Below are positions 47,430 to 62,199 of a stretch of 64,000 bases of DNA, one piece after another. This stretch comes from Pseudomonas sp. DG56-2 (GTDB taxonomy: Bacteria; Pseudomonadota; Gammaproteobacteria; Pseudomonadales; Pseudomonadaceae), in assembly GCF_004803755.1 (NCBI RefSeq), contig NZ_CP032311.1, positions 3,736,501-3,800,500 on the forward strand, written 5' to 3'. The notes below the pieces were generated by a model, which made no database searches, was not told the origin of the DNA, and saw only the letters and a list, made by a program, of their open reading frames with translations. A program made the position numbers and the translations under genes. Each line of letters begins with the position of its first letter. Positions within the stretch are counted from its first letter, which is position 1.

Positions 47430-48110
47430 ATGCTGACCTGGTTGAGCCGCGACTCCCTGACATTCCCCGCGCTGGACAAAGCCATGCGCGACCCTAACGG
47501 CCTACTCGCCGCTGGCGGGGATCTAAGCGCCGAGCGCCTGGTGCAAGCCTATCGTCACGGTTGCTTCCCCTGGTATCAGGACGGCCAGCCAATCCTCTGG
47601 TGGTCACCGGACCCGCGCACAGTGCTGTTCCCCGACGAACTGCATGTATCGCGCTCGTTGCGCAAATTTATCCGCCAGGGCCACTACCAGGTAAGTTTCG
47701 ATCAGGACTTCGCGGCGGTGATTGCCGCCTGCGCCGCGCCACGCGACTACGCAGACGGCACCTGGATCACCGACAGCATGCAGGCGGCCTACCTTAAACT
47801 GCACGACCAGGGTTTTGCCCACTCGGTGGAGGTGCGCCAGAACGGCGAACTGGTCGGCGGCCTGTATGGACTGGCCATGGGCCGCCTGTTTTTCGGCGAA
47901 TCGATGTTCAGCCGCGCCGACAATGCATCCAAAGTTGGCTTCGTGACGCTGGTGGAACACCTTCAGCAAGCAGGGTTTATCCTGATCGATTGCCAGATGC
48001 CCACCGCACACCTGCAGAGCCTGGGCGCCCGAGCCATTGCCCGAGCCACTTTCGCCGATTATCTGGAGCGCTACCTGGATCAACCCAATAGCGCCACCTG
48101 GGTTTGTTAG
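47430..48110 (+). CDS. aat: leucyl/phenylalanyl-tRNA-protein transferase
   Basis: The 226-residue enzyme ([52 protein letters not shown]) attaches Leu or Phe to proteins with N-terminal Lys/Arg, creating primary N-degrons. ATG 47430 matches the family start MLTWLSRDS. It lies upstream of bpt in the same direction. Confidence 0.96.
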   Translation: MLTWLSRDSLTFPALDKAMRDPNGLLAAGGDLSAERLVQAYRHGCFPWYQDGQPILWWSPDPRTVLFPDELHVSRSLRKFIRQGHYQVSFDQDFAAVIAACAAPRDYADGTWITDSMQAAYLKLHDQGFAHSVEVRQNGELVGGLYGLAMGRLFFGESMFSRADNASKVGFVTLVEHLQQAGFILIDCQMPTAHLQSLGARAIARATFADYLERYLDQPNSATWVC

Positions 48111-48167
48111 GCGAGTTTTCCCAGCTGGCATACACTTAAATCTAAAGCACCTCCCGAGGGGTTGATC

Positions 48168-48875
48168 ATGACAGAGCTGGCGCGGTTGAAGTTTTATGCC
48201 ACTCAACCCCATTCCTGCAGCTACCTGCCTGACGAACAAGCCACCACGCTGTTTCTCGACCCGAGCCAGCCGATGGATGTGAATGTCTACGCAGACCTGT
48301 CGGAAATGGGTTTCCGGCGTAGCGGCGATCACCTGTATCGCCCGCATTGCCAAAACTGCAACGCCTGCGTGCCGGCGCGAATCCCGGCTGCGCGATTTTT
48401 ACCCAACCGCCAACAGAAGCGCATTCTCAAACGCAACGCCGACATCATCGTCACCGCCGCTCGCCCAGCGTTCAAGGAAGAGTACTTCGAGCTGTACCGG
48501 CGCTACATCGAGCAACGTCACGCCGATGGCGACATGTACCCACCCAGCCGCGATCAGTTCGCGACCTTCCTGGTCCGCGACCTGCCGTTTTCACGCTTTT
48601 ACGAATTCCGCCTGAATGGTCGCCTGGTCGCCGTGGCAGTCACTGATTTGCTGCCCAACGGCCTCTCGGCGGTCTACACCTTCTACGAACCCGATGAAGA
48701 GCGCCGCAGCCTGGGTCGCTTCGCCATCCTCTGGCAAATCACCGAAGCGCTGCGCCTCGACCTGGAAGCGGTTTACCTCGGATATTGGATCAAAAACTGC
48801 AAAAAGATGAACTACAAGACCCAGTATCGCCCTATCGAGCTACTGATCAATCAGCGCTGGGTGAGCCTAAACTGA
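48168..48875 (+). CDS. bpt: aspartate/glutamate leucyltransferase (Bpt, R-transferase family)
   Basis: This 235-residue arginyl-transferase-fold enzyme has the Cys-rich N-terminal [17 protein letters not shown], and [20 protein letters not shown] near the C terminus. Bpt adds Leu to N-terminal Asp/Glu, extending the bacterial N-end rule. It lies between aat and infA. Confidence 0.95.
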   Translation: MTELARLKFYATQPHSCSYLPDEQATTLFLDPSQPMDVNVYADLSEMGFRRSGDHLYRPHCQNCNACVPARIPAARFLPNRQQKRILKRNADIIVTAARPAFKEEYFELYRRYIEQRHADGDMYPPSRDQFATFLVRDLPFSRFYEFRLNGRLVAVAVTDLLPNGLSAVYTFYEPDEERRSLGRFAILWQITEALRLDLEAVYLGYWIKNCKKMNYKTQYRPIELLINQRWVSLN

Positions 48876-48979
48876 AATCATTGGCTTGAAATCCATTTTT
48901 CGGGCACAATGCACGCCACTTTTTTAGCCTGGCGCAGTTGTGCACCGGGCCAATAACTGGATACCGAGGGCTTTACTGC

Positions 48980-49198
48980 ATGTCGAAAGAAGACAGCTTC
49001 GAAATGGAAGGCACTGTCGTCGACACCCTGCCCAACACCATGTTCCGTGTGGAGTTGGAAAACGGGCACGTCGTTACCGCGCATATCTCCGGAAAAATGC
49101 GCAAGAACTACATTCGAATCCTGACCGGTGACAAGGTCCGCGTTGAACTGACGCCTTATGACCTGAGCAAAGGGCGCATCACCTACCGCGCCCGCTAA
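48980..49198 (+). CDS. infA: translation initiation factor IF-1
   Basis: The 72-residue OB-fold protein is near-invariant in the family ([36 protein letters not shown]). ATG 48980 gives the canonical MSKEDS start. It is followed by a strong terminator. Confidence 0.97.
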
Positions 49199-49209
49199 GC
49201 GACACCAAC

Positions 49210-49241
49210 AAAAACGCCCGGCTATATGCCGGGCGTTTTTG
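49210..49241. terminator. terminator between convergent infA and clpA
   Basis: AACGCCCGGC-TATAT-GCCGGGCGTT is a perfect 10-bp stem flanked by A and T runs, so it can serve both infA and clpA. Confidence 0.9.
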
Positions 49242-49352
49242 TTCGCCCCAGAAAACCACTGGGAACGGGCTTACGATGGGATCGAGCCTGTTCCGCGATA
49301 GCCATGTGCTTACACACCGCAATCGCAGACCAGGCCCGCCTCACCTAAGCCG

Positions 49353-51623
49353 TTATGCCATCTCCGCCGTGGTTTCGAAGTCGAATACCAGCTCACCCTC
49401 GCGAATGTCGATGTGCACCACACCGCCATGCTCGGCCAGTTCTCCGAACAGGATCTCTTCGGCCAATGGCCGTTTGATCTTGTCCTGAATCAGCCGCGCC
49501 ATTGGCCGCGCGCCCATCTGCGCATCGTAGCCACCCGCAGCCAGCCAACTGCGCGCCGCATCACTTACCTCCAACAGAACACGCTTGTCTTCAAGCTGCG
49601 CCTGCAGTTCGGTAAGGAACTTGTCCACCACACTCTTGATCACTTCGTGGCTCAGGCGACCAAACTGGATAATGGTATCCAGGCGGTTACGGAACTCAGG
49701 CGTGAAACTCTTCTTGATTACTTCCATCGCGTCAGAAGAGTGATCCTGCTGCGTAAAGCCAATCGAGGCTCGTGCAGCCGTTTCAGCACCGGCGTTAGTG
49801 GTCATGATCACGATGACATTGCGAAAGTCCGCCTTGCGCCCGTTGTTGTCGGTCAGAGTACCGTGGTCCATTACCTGCAACAGCAGGTTGAAGACTTCCG
49901 GATGGGCTTTCTCGATTTCATCGAGCAACAGTACGCAATGAGGCTGCTTGGTAATGGCTTCGGTAAGCAGGCCACCCTGGTCGAAACCGACATAGCCTGG
50001 AGGCGCACCGATCAAACGCGACACGGTGTGACGCTCCATGTACTCGGACATGTCGAAACGCACCAACTCGACACCCAGCGCCTTGGCCAACTGGCGCGCT
50101 GCCTCGGTTTTACCTACACCGGTAGGCCCTGCGAACAGGAACGAGCCCACTGGCTTGTCAGGTGCTTTCAACCCGGCACGCGACAGCTTGATAGCGGTCG
50201 CCAGCGAATCGATCGCTGCATCTTGACCAAACACAGTCAACTTCAGGTCCCGCTCAAGGTTACGCAGAAGCTCTTTGTCGGAACTGGTGACATGCTTTGG
50301 TGGAATACGCGCGATCTTCGCAACGATGTCCTCGACTTGCGGCACATCGATACGTTTGACGCGCATCTCCACCGGCTGCAGACGCTGGTACGCACCCGCC
50401 TCGTCGATGACGTCGATTGCCTTGTCGGGCATGTGCCGATCGTTGATGTAACGTGCTGCAAGCTCGGCAGCGGCACGCAATGCCTCATCACTGTATTCGA
50501 TATTGTGATGCGCCTCGAAGCGCCCCTTCAGACCCCGCAGAATGCCTACGGTGTCTTCCACCGACGGCTCGCTGACATCGACTTTCTGGAAGCGCCGCGC
50601 CAACGCCCGGTCCTTCTCGAAAATGCCACGAAATTCCTGGAAGGTGGTCGAGCCAATGCAACGGATATCACCGGAAGACAACAACGGCTTCAGCAGGTTG
50701 GAAGCATCCATCACACCACCGGAGGCCGCACCGGCACCAATGATGGTGTGGATCTCATCGATGAAGAGAATGGCCTGCGGCCGCTTGCGCAGTTCATTCA
50801 ACAGCGCCTTGAAGCGCTTCTCGAAATCACCCCGGTATTTTGTACCGGCCAGCAAGGCGCCCAGATCAAGGGAATAGACCACGCTTTGTGCCAGCAGATC
50901 AGGCACTTGACCATCGACAATTCGCTTGGCCAGACCTTCGGCAATGGCGGTTTTGCCGACGCCGGCCTCACCGACCAGCAGAGGGTTGTTCTTGCGTCGA
51001 CGTGCAAGGATCTGCGCTACCCGCTCGACTTCAAGTTCGCGTCCCACCAGCGGGTCGATACGACCTTGGCGAGCCTGCTCGTTGAGGTTGCTGGCATAGG
51101 CGTCCAGAGGGTTGCCTGACGACGAGGTTTCACCACCATCTTCGTCCTGCATGTCCTGCTCGCCTTCGGAGTGATCGCCATGCCCCGGCACCTTGGAGAT
51201 GCCATGGGCGATGAAGTTGACCACATCGATACGCGCGACGCTCTGCTGCTTGAGCAGAAACACCGCCTGACTTTCCTGTTCACTGAAGATCGCTACCAGC
51301 ACGTTGGCACCGGTGACTTCACGTTTGCCCGAGCTCTGGACATGGAAGACTGCGCGCTGCAGCACACGCTGGAAGCCCAAGGTTGGCTGGGTTTCGCGGT
51401 CCTCGTCATGCACGGGGATCAATGGCGTGGTGGAGTCGATGAACTCCTGCAGGTCATGTTTGAGTTTGTCGAGGTTCGCGCCGCAGGCGCGTAGAACGGT
51501 CGCGGCGGCCTCATTATCCAATAGCGCCAACAACAGGTGCTCGACAGTCATGAACTCATGACGTTTCGAGCGAGCCTCCTTGAAGGCCAGATTGAGGGTG
51601 ACTTCGAGCTCGCGGTTTAACAT
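49353..51623 (-). CDS. clpA: ATP-dependent Clp protease unfoldase ClpA
   Basis: The 756-residue hexameric AAA+ unfoldase for ClpP has an N-terminal Clp_N double repeat ([20 protein letters not shown]). D1 has Walker [13 protein letters not shown] and D2 has Walker [14 protein letters not shown]. The ClpP-docking loop should lie in D2. It is preceded by its adaptor clpS on the same strand (30-bp gap). Confidence 0.97.
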   Translation of the reverse strand: MLNRELEVTLNLAFKEARSKRHEFMTVEHLLLALLDNEAAATVLRACGANLDKLKHDLQEFIDSTTPLIPVHDEDRETQPTLGFQRVLQRAVFHVQSSGKREVTGANVLVAIFSEQESQAVFLLKQQSVARIDVVNFIAHGISKVPGHGDHSEGEQDMQDEDGGETSSSGNPLDAYASNLNEQARQGRIDPLVGRELEVERVAQILARRRKNNPLLVGEAGVGKTAIAEGLAKRIVDGQVPDLLAQSVVYSLDLGALLAGTKYRGDFEKRFKALLNELRKRPQAILFIDEIHTIIGAGAASGGVMDASNLLKPLLSSGDIRCIGSTTFQEFRGIFEKDRALARRFQKVDVSEPSVEDTVGILRGLKGRFEAHHNIEYSDEALRAAAELAARYINDRHMPDKAIDVIDEAGAYQRLQPVEMRVKRIDVPQVEDIVAKIARIPPKHVTSSDKELLRNLERDLKLTVFGQDAAIDSLATAIKLSRAGLKAPDKPVGSFLFAGPTGVGKTEAARQLAKALGVELVRFDMSEYMERHTVSRLIGAPPGYVGFDQGGLLTEAITKQPHCVLLLDEIEKAHPEVFNLLLQVMDHGTLTDNNGRKADFRNVIVIMTTNAGAETAARASIGFTQQDHSSDAMEVIKKSFTPEFRNRLDTIIQFGRLSHEVIKSVVDKFLTELQAQLEDKRVLLEVSDAARSWLAAGGYDAQMGARPMARLIQDKIKRPLAEEILFGELAEHGGVVHIDIREGELVFDFETTAEMA

Positions 51624-51653
51624 AGCTTCACCTCATACCCAAGTGGTCGGCGA

Positions 51654-52016
51654 TTAACCGTCCTTCTCGATTTCACAGAGTAGCGGATGCTGGCTTTCCC
51701 TAGCGTATTGATTGACCTGCATAGCCTTGGTCTCGGCAATGTCACGGGTAAACAATCCGCAAACTGCCCGTCCTTCTGTATGGACGGCCAGCATGACCTT
51801 GGTCGCCAGCTCACGATTCAGGTTAAAAAACACCTCGAGCACTTCGACGACGAAATCCATCGGCGTGTAGTCATCGTTGAACAAAATCACCTTGTACATT
51901 GGTGGCGCCTGCAGGGCCGGCTTGGCTTCCTGTACCGCCAGGCCAGAACCATCGTCCTCATGCGATTGCGGGCGATCCTGATTGAATGTTAGTCGAATCT
52001 GGCTATGTGCATGCAT
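51654..52016 (-). CDS. clpS: ClpA adaptor ClpS (N-recognin)
   Basis: The 120-residue protein has a flexible N-terminal part (about 35 residues) and the conserved core [20 protein letters not shown] with the N-degron pocket, then [20 protein letters not shown]. It hands proteins with N-terminal Leu/Phe/Tyr/Trp to ClpAP. ATG 52016 is chosen for the typical MHAHSQIRL start. Confidence 0.95.
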   Translation of the reverse strand: MHAHSQIRLTFNQDRPQSHEDDGSGLAVQEAKPALQAPPMYKVILFNDDYTPMDFVVEVLEVFFNLNRELATKVMLAVHTEGRAVCGLFTRDIAETKAMQVNQYARESQHPLLCEIEKDG

Positions 52017-52241
52017 GGAAAGAATTTCATCATTTCGACAAGTTGGATTGTGGATTGACCGCACAGATGACGCGGGATTGCCGTCACCTCACCTTGACTA
52101 TCGGCAAAACGGTGTTACAACCAATAAGAACCCACCGTGGTCGATAAAGATCCGCGCAGTCAACCAGAATTTTCGCAGGTTCATATGCGGATGGAGTGGA
52201 TGATACTCCAGTGATGGAGTCCTTTGCAGAGGGATATGAGG

Positions 52242-52496
52242 ATGGCAAGCGGTAAAGTCAAGTGGTTCAACAACGCCAAAGGCTATGGATTCATCAACGA
52301 AGAGGGGAAAAGCGACGATCTGTTCGCTCACTACTCAGCTATCGAGATGGATGGTTACAAAACCCTGAAAGCCGGACAGGCTGTCAGCTTTGACATCATC
52401 CAGGGGCCAAAGGGGTTGCACGCGGTGAAAATCACCGGAATCAAGGCAGCCATCGCCGACCCTGCGCCAGCCTCGACCACTACCGTAACTGCCTGA
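52242..52496 (+). CDS. cspD: cold-shock-domain protein CspD
   Basis: This 84-residue cold-shock domain has RNP1 KGYGFI and RNP2 DLFAHYS. It belongs to the CspD type, a stationary-phase inhibitor of replication in E. coli that binds single-stranded DNA. ATG 52242 (MASGKVKWF) is preferred over ATG 52236 because AGAGGG then lies at ideal distance. It is divergent from clpS. Confidence 0.93.
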   Translation: MASGKVKWFNNAKGYGFINEEGKSDDLFAHYSAIEMDGYKTLKAGQAVSFDIIQGPKGLHAVKITGIKAAIADPAPASTTTVTA

Positions 52497-52512
52497 CCGT
52501 CACAGCACATAG

Positions 52513-52550
52513 AAAAAGCCGGTCCGTTCGTGCGAAGGGGCCGGCTTTTT
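52513..52550. terminator. terminator between convergent cspD and icd
   Basis: AAAAAGCCGG and CCGGCTTTTT form a stem with inner pairing, with A and T runs on opposite sides, so it is probably bidirectional. Confidence 0.85.
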
Positions 52551-52560
52551 ATTGCCTTGC

Positions 52561-53817
52561 TTACATGTGCTTGATCATTGCCTCACCGAAACCGGAGCTG
52601 CTGACCAGCGTGGCGCCATCCATCAGGCGCTCGAAGTCATACGTCACAGTCTTGGCGGCAATGGCGCCGCTGGTGCCCTTGATGATCAGATCGGCGGCTT
52701 CGGTCCAACCCAAGTGACGCAACATCATCTCGGCCGAGAGAATCACCGAACCCGGGTTGACCTGGTCCTTGCCGGCATACTTGGGCGCGGTACCGTGGGT
52801 GGCTTCGAACATTGCCACGGTGTCGGACAGGTTGGCGCCCGGCGCAATGCCGATACCGCCTACTTCTGCAGCCAGGGCGTCGGAGAGGTAGTCGCCGTTG
52901 AGGTTCAGGGTGGCGATGACATCGTATTCAGCCGGACGCAACAGAATCTGCTGGAGCATGGCATCGGCAATCGCATCCTTGACGATGACCTCACGACCGG
53001 TTTTCGGGTTCTTGAACTTCATCCACGGGCCGCCATCCAGCAGCTCGGCGCCAAATTCGTTCTTGGCAACCTCATAGCCCCAGTCTTTGAAGGCTCCTTC
53101 GGTGAACTTCATGATATTGCCCTTGTGCACGATGGTCAGCGACTCGCGGTCGTTGTCCACTACGTATTGCAGGGCCTTGCGCACCAGGCGCTGGGTACCT
53201 TCCTTCGACACCGGCTTGATGCCGATACCGCAGTCCTGGTCGAAACGGATCTTGGTGACGCCCATTTCTTCCTTGAGGAACTTGATGACCTTATTCGCCT
53301 CGGGCGAACCGGCTTTCCATTCGATGCCGGCATAAATGTCTTCGGAGTTTTCGCGAAAGATCACCATGTCGACGTCACCCGGCTTTTTCACCGGGCTTGG
53401 CACACCCTGGAACCAGACCACAGGACGCAGGCAGACATACAGGTCCAGTTGCTGGCGCAGGGCCACGTTGAGAGATCGAATACCCCCGCCAACCGGCGTG
53501 GTCAGCGGCCCCTTGATGGAGACGACGTAATCCTTGACCGCATCCAGGGTTTCCTGTGGCAGCCAGGTATCCTGGTCATACACCTGGGTGGCCTTTTCAC
53601 CGGCATAGACTTCCATCCAGGAAATCTTGCGCTTGCCCCCATAGGCTTTTTCTACAGCAGCATCGACCACTTTGATCATGACGGGACTGACGTCTACGCC
53701 AATGCCGTCGCCTTCGATGAACGGGATGATCGGATTATCAGGAACATTGAGAGAATGGTCCGCATTGACGGTGATTTTGTCGCCGACTGCCGGAACCTTG
53801 ATTTTCTGGTATCCCAT
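52561..53817 (-). CDS. icd: NADP-dependent isocitrate dehydrogenase, dimeric type
   Basis: This 418-residue TCA-cycle enzyme has [16 protein letters not shown], the substrate/phosphorylation loop [16 protein letters not shown] (its Ser is the AceK target in E. coli), [12 protein letters not shown] and [19 protein letters not shown]. It is divergent from the unrelated monomeric isozyme idh. Confidence 0.96.
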   Translation of the reverse strand: MGYQKIKVPAVGDKITVNADHSLNVPDNPIIPFIEGDGIGVDVSPVMIKVVDAAVEKAYGGKRKISWMEVYAGEKATQVYDQDTWLPQETLDAVKDYVVSIKGPLTTPVGGGIRSLNVALRQQLDLYVCLRPVVWFQGVPSPVKKPGDVDMVIFRENSEDIYAGIEWKAGSPEANKVIKFLKEEMGVTKIRFDQDCGIGIKPVSKEGTQRLVRKALQYVVDNDRESLTIVHKGNIMKFTEGAFKDWGYEVAKNEFGAELLDGGPWMKFKNPKTGREVIVKDAIADAMLQQILLRPAEYDVIATLNLNGDYLSDALAAEVGGIGIAPGANLSDTVAMFEATHGTAPKYAGKDQVNPGSVILSAEMMLRHLGWTEAADLIIKGTSGAIAAKTVTYDFERLMDGATLVSSSGFGEAMIKHM

Positions 53818-56463
<2,646 letters not shown>

Positions 56464-56490
56464 GCGAAGCAGCTTGATGCAGTAACAAAG

Positions 56491-56516
56491 AACCCCGGCC
56501 ACGCACCGGGGTTTTC
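56491..56516 (+). terminator. terminator after idh
   Basis: AACCCCGG-CCACGCA-CCGGGGTT followed by TTC is an 8-bp stem loop 27 bp after the stop. Confidence 0.85.
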
Positions 56517-56519
56517 TTT

Positions 56520-56590
56520 AGCTGCAAGCTGTAAGCCACAAGAACGAGCACTCCTGCCCCACCTCTACGTGTGGCTTACAGCTTGCAGCT
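56520..56590. repeat. 21-bp perfect inverted repeat (REP-like)
   Basis: The arms at 56520-56540 (AGCTGCAAGC...) and 56570-56590 (...GCTTGCAGCT) are exact reverse complements over 21 bp with a 29-bp loop. The AGCTGCAAGCT-type sequence resembles dispersed intergenic repeats of pseudomonads. It lies just before the nudix gene's ribosome binding site. Confidence 0.85.
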
Positions 56591-56614
56591 TACAACCAAG
56601 GGAGAGATTCAACC

Positions 56615-57049
56615 GTGCGACCCCATATCACTGTCGCCACTATCGTTGAAGACCAGGGCCGCTTCCTCATGGTCGAGGAGTTCAAGGCTGGCAAGCACGT
56701 GTTCAACCAGCCCGCAGGCCATCTTGAAGCCAACGAAAGCCTGCTCGACGCCGCCCGCCGCGAAACCCTCGAAGAGAGCGCATGGGAAGTCGAACTCACC
56801 GGCATCGTCGGCATCTACCTCTATACAGCCCCAAGCAACGGCGTAACCTACCAACGCGTCTGTTTTGCCGCGCGGCCGCTCAAGCACCATCCGCAGCGCC
56901 CTTTGGACAGCGACATTGTTCGTGCTGTCTGGCTGAGCCGCGACGAGCTGCTGGCAATGCCCGAGCGCTGGCGCAGCGAGTTGGTGCCACGCTGCATCGA
57001 CGACTACCTGGCCGGACCGCTGCACAGCCTGACCTTGATCCGCGACTGA
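56615..57049 (+). CDS. nudJ: NUDIX hydrolase, NudJ-like
   Basis: The 144-residue protein has a complete Nudix box GHLEANESLLDAARRETLEE followed by SAW. NudJ-type enzymes hydrolyse thiamine-pyrophosphate precursors and nucleoside di/triphosphates. The GTG start at 56615 is set by AAGGGAGAG upstream and by MRPHITVATIVE matching the family. It precedes mnmA by 70 bp. Confidence 0.9.
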   Translation: MRPHITVATIVEDQGRFLMVEEFKAGKHVFNQPAGHLEANESLLDAARRETLEESAWEVELTGIVGIYLYTAPSNGVTYQRVCFAARPLKHHPQRPLDSDIVRAVWLSRDELLAMPERWRSELVPRCIDDYLAGPLHSLTLIRD

Positions 57050-57119
57050 CAGTGACGATGCCTTGAAGGCCACGGCCTGATAGAATCGCCGTCTTTTTCC
57101 AGATACACAGCCGGTACCT

Positions 57120-58240
57120 ATGACCAGTCCAGCACTTTACGAACCCGAAAAGTCACGCGTTATTGTCGGCATGTCCGGCGGCGTGGACTCTTCCGTCTCC
57201 GCCCTCCTGCTGATGGAGCAGGGCTACCAGGTGGAAGGCCTGTTCATGAAGAACTGGGAGGAAGACGACGGCACCGAATACTGTACCGCCCGCGAAGACC
57301 TGGCCGACGCCCAGGCTGTGTGCGATCGCATTGGTATCAAGCTGCACACCGCCAACTTCGCCGCCGAGTACTGGGACAACGTGTTCGAGCACTTTCTGGC
57401 CGAATACAAGGCCGGTCGCACGCCGAATCCGGACATCCTGTGCAACCGTGAAATCAAGTTCAAAGCCTTCCTCGATTATGCCCTGATGTTGGGCGCCGAC
57501 CTGATTGCGACGGGTCACTATGTGCGTCGTCGCGACACTGACGGCCGCACCGAGCTGCTCAAGGGCCTGGACCCGAACAAGGACCAGAGCTATTTCCTGC
57601 ACGCTGTCGGCGGCAAGGAAATTGCCCGGACACTGTTCCCGGTTGGCGAGCTGGAAAAACCCGAAGTGCGCGCCATTGCCGAAAAACACGGCCTGGCCAC
57701 AGCAAAGAAGAAAGACTCTACCGGCATCTGCTTTATTGGCGAACGTCGCTTCAGTGACTTCCTCAAGCAGTACCTGCCTGCGCAGCCCGGTGAGATCCAG
57801 ACCACTGAGGGCGAAGTGATCGGTCGCCATCACGGCCTGATGTATCACACCATCGGCCAGCGCCAGGGCCTGGGCATTGGCGGCCTCAAGGACGCCGGTG
57901 ACGAGCCGTGGTACGTGCTGGAAAAAGACCTCGAGCGCAACGTGCTGGTGGTGGGTCAGGGTAATGAACACCCGTGGCTGTTTTCCCGCGCCCTGATGGC
58001 TTCGGAAATTTTCTGGGTAAACCCGATAGACCTGACCAGCCCGCGCAGACTCACCGCCAAGGTACGTTACCGCCAGAGCGATCAGGACTGCACCCTGGAA
58101 CTCAGCGAGAGCGGTTATCGCGCCGTGTTCGATGAACCGCAACGCGCCGTCACCCCCGGCCAGTCCGTGGTGTTCTACGATGGCGAAATATGCCTGGGCG
58201 GTGGCGTGATCGAATCGGCCGAGCCGTGGAGCAGCCACTG

Positions 58241-58241
<1 letters not shown>
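57120..58241 (+). CDS. mnmA: tRNA-specific 2-thiouridylase MnmA
   Basis: This 373-residue PP-loop ATPase has [15 protein letters not shown]. The catalytic cysteines lie in [11 protein letters not shown] (about residue 108) and [12 protein letters not shown] (about 204). It thiolates U34 of Lys, Glu and Gln tRNAs using sulfur delivered by TusE (37142). It overlaps hflD by 1 nt. Confidence 0.97.
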
Positions 58242-60404
<2,163 letters not shown>

Positions 60405-60421
60405 TCTACGCCTAACGCGTA

Positions 60422-60447
60422 AACGCCCGGCTCAGCCGGGCGTTTTT
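60422..60447 (+). terminator. terminator after purB
   Basis: AACGCCCGGC-TCA-GCCGGGCGTT followed by a T run is a perfect 10-bp stem. Confidence 0.92.
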
Positions 60448-60486
60448 ATTACCGAAAGAAAATTACTTTTTTTCAATAGGTTACAC

Positions 60487-61653
60487 ATGAATCCTGATAC
60501 TCCACTGCAGTTGTTAGGCGGCCTCACTGCCCGCGAATTCATGCGCGACTACTGGCAGAAGAAACCCCTGCTGGTGCGCCAGGCCTTTACCGACTTCGAA
60601 AGCCCGATCGACGCCGACGAACTGGCCGGCCTGGCCCTCGAAGAAGAAGTCGAATCGCGCCTGATTATCGAGCACGGCGAGCGCCCCTGGGAACTGCGTC
60701 GCGGCCCATTCGAGGAAGACACCTTCAGCACCTTGCCTGAGCGCGACTGGACCCTGCTGGTGCAGTCGGTGGATCAGTTCGTGCCGGAAGTGCACGAGAT
60801 GCTCGAGCACTTCCGCTTCCTGCCAAGCTGGCGCATCGACGATGTGATGATCAGTTTCGCCGCCCCCGGTGGCAGCGTCGGCCCACACTTCGATAACTAC
60901 GACGTGTTCCTGCTGCAAGGCGAAGGCAAGCGCAACTGGAAAGTAGGCCAGATGTGCGACAGCGACAGTCCGCTGCTGGAGCACGCCGACCTGCGCATTC
61001 TGGCTGAATTCGAGCAAAGCGAAGAATGGACCCTGGAACCGGGCGACATGCTCTACCTGCCACCCCGCCTGGCTCACTACGGCATCGCCGAAGACAACTG
61101 CCTGACTTACTCGGTAGGCTTCCGCGCCCCTAGCGCCGCCGAAGTGCTGACCCACTTCACCGACTTCCTCAGCCAGTTCCTGCCGGACGAAGAACGCTAC
61201 AGCGACGCCGATGCGCAGCCCGTCAGCGATCCGCACCAGATCCAGCACGACGCCCTGGACCGCTTGAAGAACCTGCTGACCGAGCACATGAGCGACGAGC
61301 GTCTGCTGCTCACCTGGTTCGGCCAGTTCATGACCGAGCCGCGCTACCCTGAACTGGTCAGCGGCGAGCCATTGGACGAAGCACAACTGATCGAAAGCCT
61401 GGCCCAGGGTGCAATCCTTATCCGCAACCCGAGTGCTCGCCTGGCCTGGTCGGAAGTCGACGACAACCTGCTGTTGTTCGCCAGCGGCCAAAGCCGCCTG
61501 CTGCCGGGCGACCTGCGCGAGCTGCTGAAGCTGATCTGCGCCGCCGACGCGTTGCATATTGAAAACCTTGAGCAGTGGCTTGAAAGCGATCAAGGCCTTA
61601 CATTGATCTGCGAGCTGGTCAAACAAGGAAGCTTGGGGTTTGCCAATGAATAA
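60487..61653 (+). CDS. roxA: ribosomal protein L16 arginine 3-hydroxylase (RoxA/YcfD)
   Basis: This 388-residue JmjC-type 2-oxoglutarate oxygenase has the iron-binding His-x-Asp in GGSVGPHFDNYDVFLLQGEG and the distal His in YLPPRLAHYGI, then a C-terminal dimerisation/winged-helix part. It hydroxylates an Arg of L16 using O2. Its end overlaps the GNAT gene by 8 bp. Confidence 0.93.
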   Translation: MNPDTPLQLLGGLTAREFMRDYWQKKPLLVRQAFTDFESPIDADELAGLALEEEVESRLIIEHGERPWELRRGPFEEDTFSTLPERDWTLLVQSVDQFVPEVHEMLEHFRFLPSWRIDDVMISFAAPGGSVGPHFDNYDVFLLQGEGKRNWKVGQMCDSDSPLLEHADLRILAEFEQSEEWTLEPGDMLYLPPRLAHYGIAEDNCLTYSVGFRAPSAAEVLTHFTDFLSQFLPDEERYSDADAQPVSDPHQIQHDALDRLKNLLTEHMSDERLLLTWFGQFMTEPRYPELVSGEPLDEAQLIESLAQGAILIRNPSARLAWSEVDDNLLLFASGQSRLLPGDLRELLKLICAADALHIENLEQWLESDQGLTLICELVKQGSLGFANE

Positions 61654-62080
61654 AATCCGCGTTCGCCTCGCCGATTGGCACAAAGACAACGCTGACATCC
61701 GCCGTATCCGTGAAGCCGTATTCATTGCCGAGCAATGCGTGCCGCCCGAACTGGAATGGGATGCCGACGACGACAGCGCCGTACACTTCCTGGCAATGGA
61801 AGGCGACTACGCCATCGGCACCGCACGCCTGCTGGGCGACGGCCAGATTGGCCGAGTGTCGGTACTCAAAGACTGGCGCGGCCTGAAGGTCGGCGATGCG
61901 TTGATGCAGGCGGTGATCGTCGAAGCGCAGCACCGCGATCTGAAGCAGCAGATGCTCAGCGCCCAAGTACAGGCTACGCCGTTCTACGAACGCCTTGGCT
62001 TCAAGGTGGTAAGCGAAGAGTTCCTCGAGGCGGGCATTCCGCACGTGGACATGGTTCGCGAGTCACGCGAACTGGCCTGA
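61646..62080 (+). CDS. GNAT-family N-acetyltransferase
   Basis: The 144-residue GNAT fold has the acetyl-CoA loop IGRVSVLKDWRGLKVGDALM (R/QxxGxG/A-like) and AQVQATPFYERLGF. The substrate is unknown. ATG 61646 overlaps the end of roxA, so the two are cotranscribed. Confidence 0.9.
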   Translation: MNKIRVRLADWHKDNADIRRIREAVFIAEQCVPPELEWDADDDSAVHFLAMEGDYAIGTARLLGDGQIGRVSVLKDWRGLKVGDALMQAVIVEAQHRDLKQQMLSAQVQATPFYERLGFKVVSEEFLEAGIPHVDMVRESRELA

Positions 62081-62086
62081 CAGCTT

Positions 62087-62137
62087 ATCGTGGTGCAAGC
62101 TCGCCCCCCTATGATGGGGGCGGGCCTGCACCACGAT
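62087..62137. repeat. long intergenic hairpin behind the GNAT gene
   Basis: ATCGTGGTGCAAGC...CGCCCCC and GGGGGCG...GCACCACGAT pair over about 22 bp with one or two mismatches and a short loop. There is no T run, so it is more likely a REP-type element or transcript-stabilising hairpin than a simple terminator. Confidence 0.7.
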
Positions 62138-62199
62138 GAAGCCAGCAAAAACCCTACAAATTTGCCATCATGTCCACTCCACCCGCGGAGATCATGGAC

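Noticed and set aside
49413..51119. Plus-strand ORF of 568 codons antisense to clpA
   Set aside because: Codon-bias shadow; clpA carries all expected motifs on the other strand.
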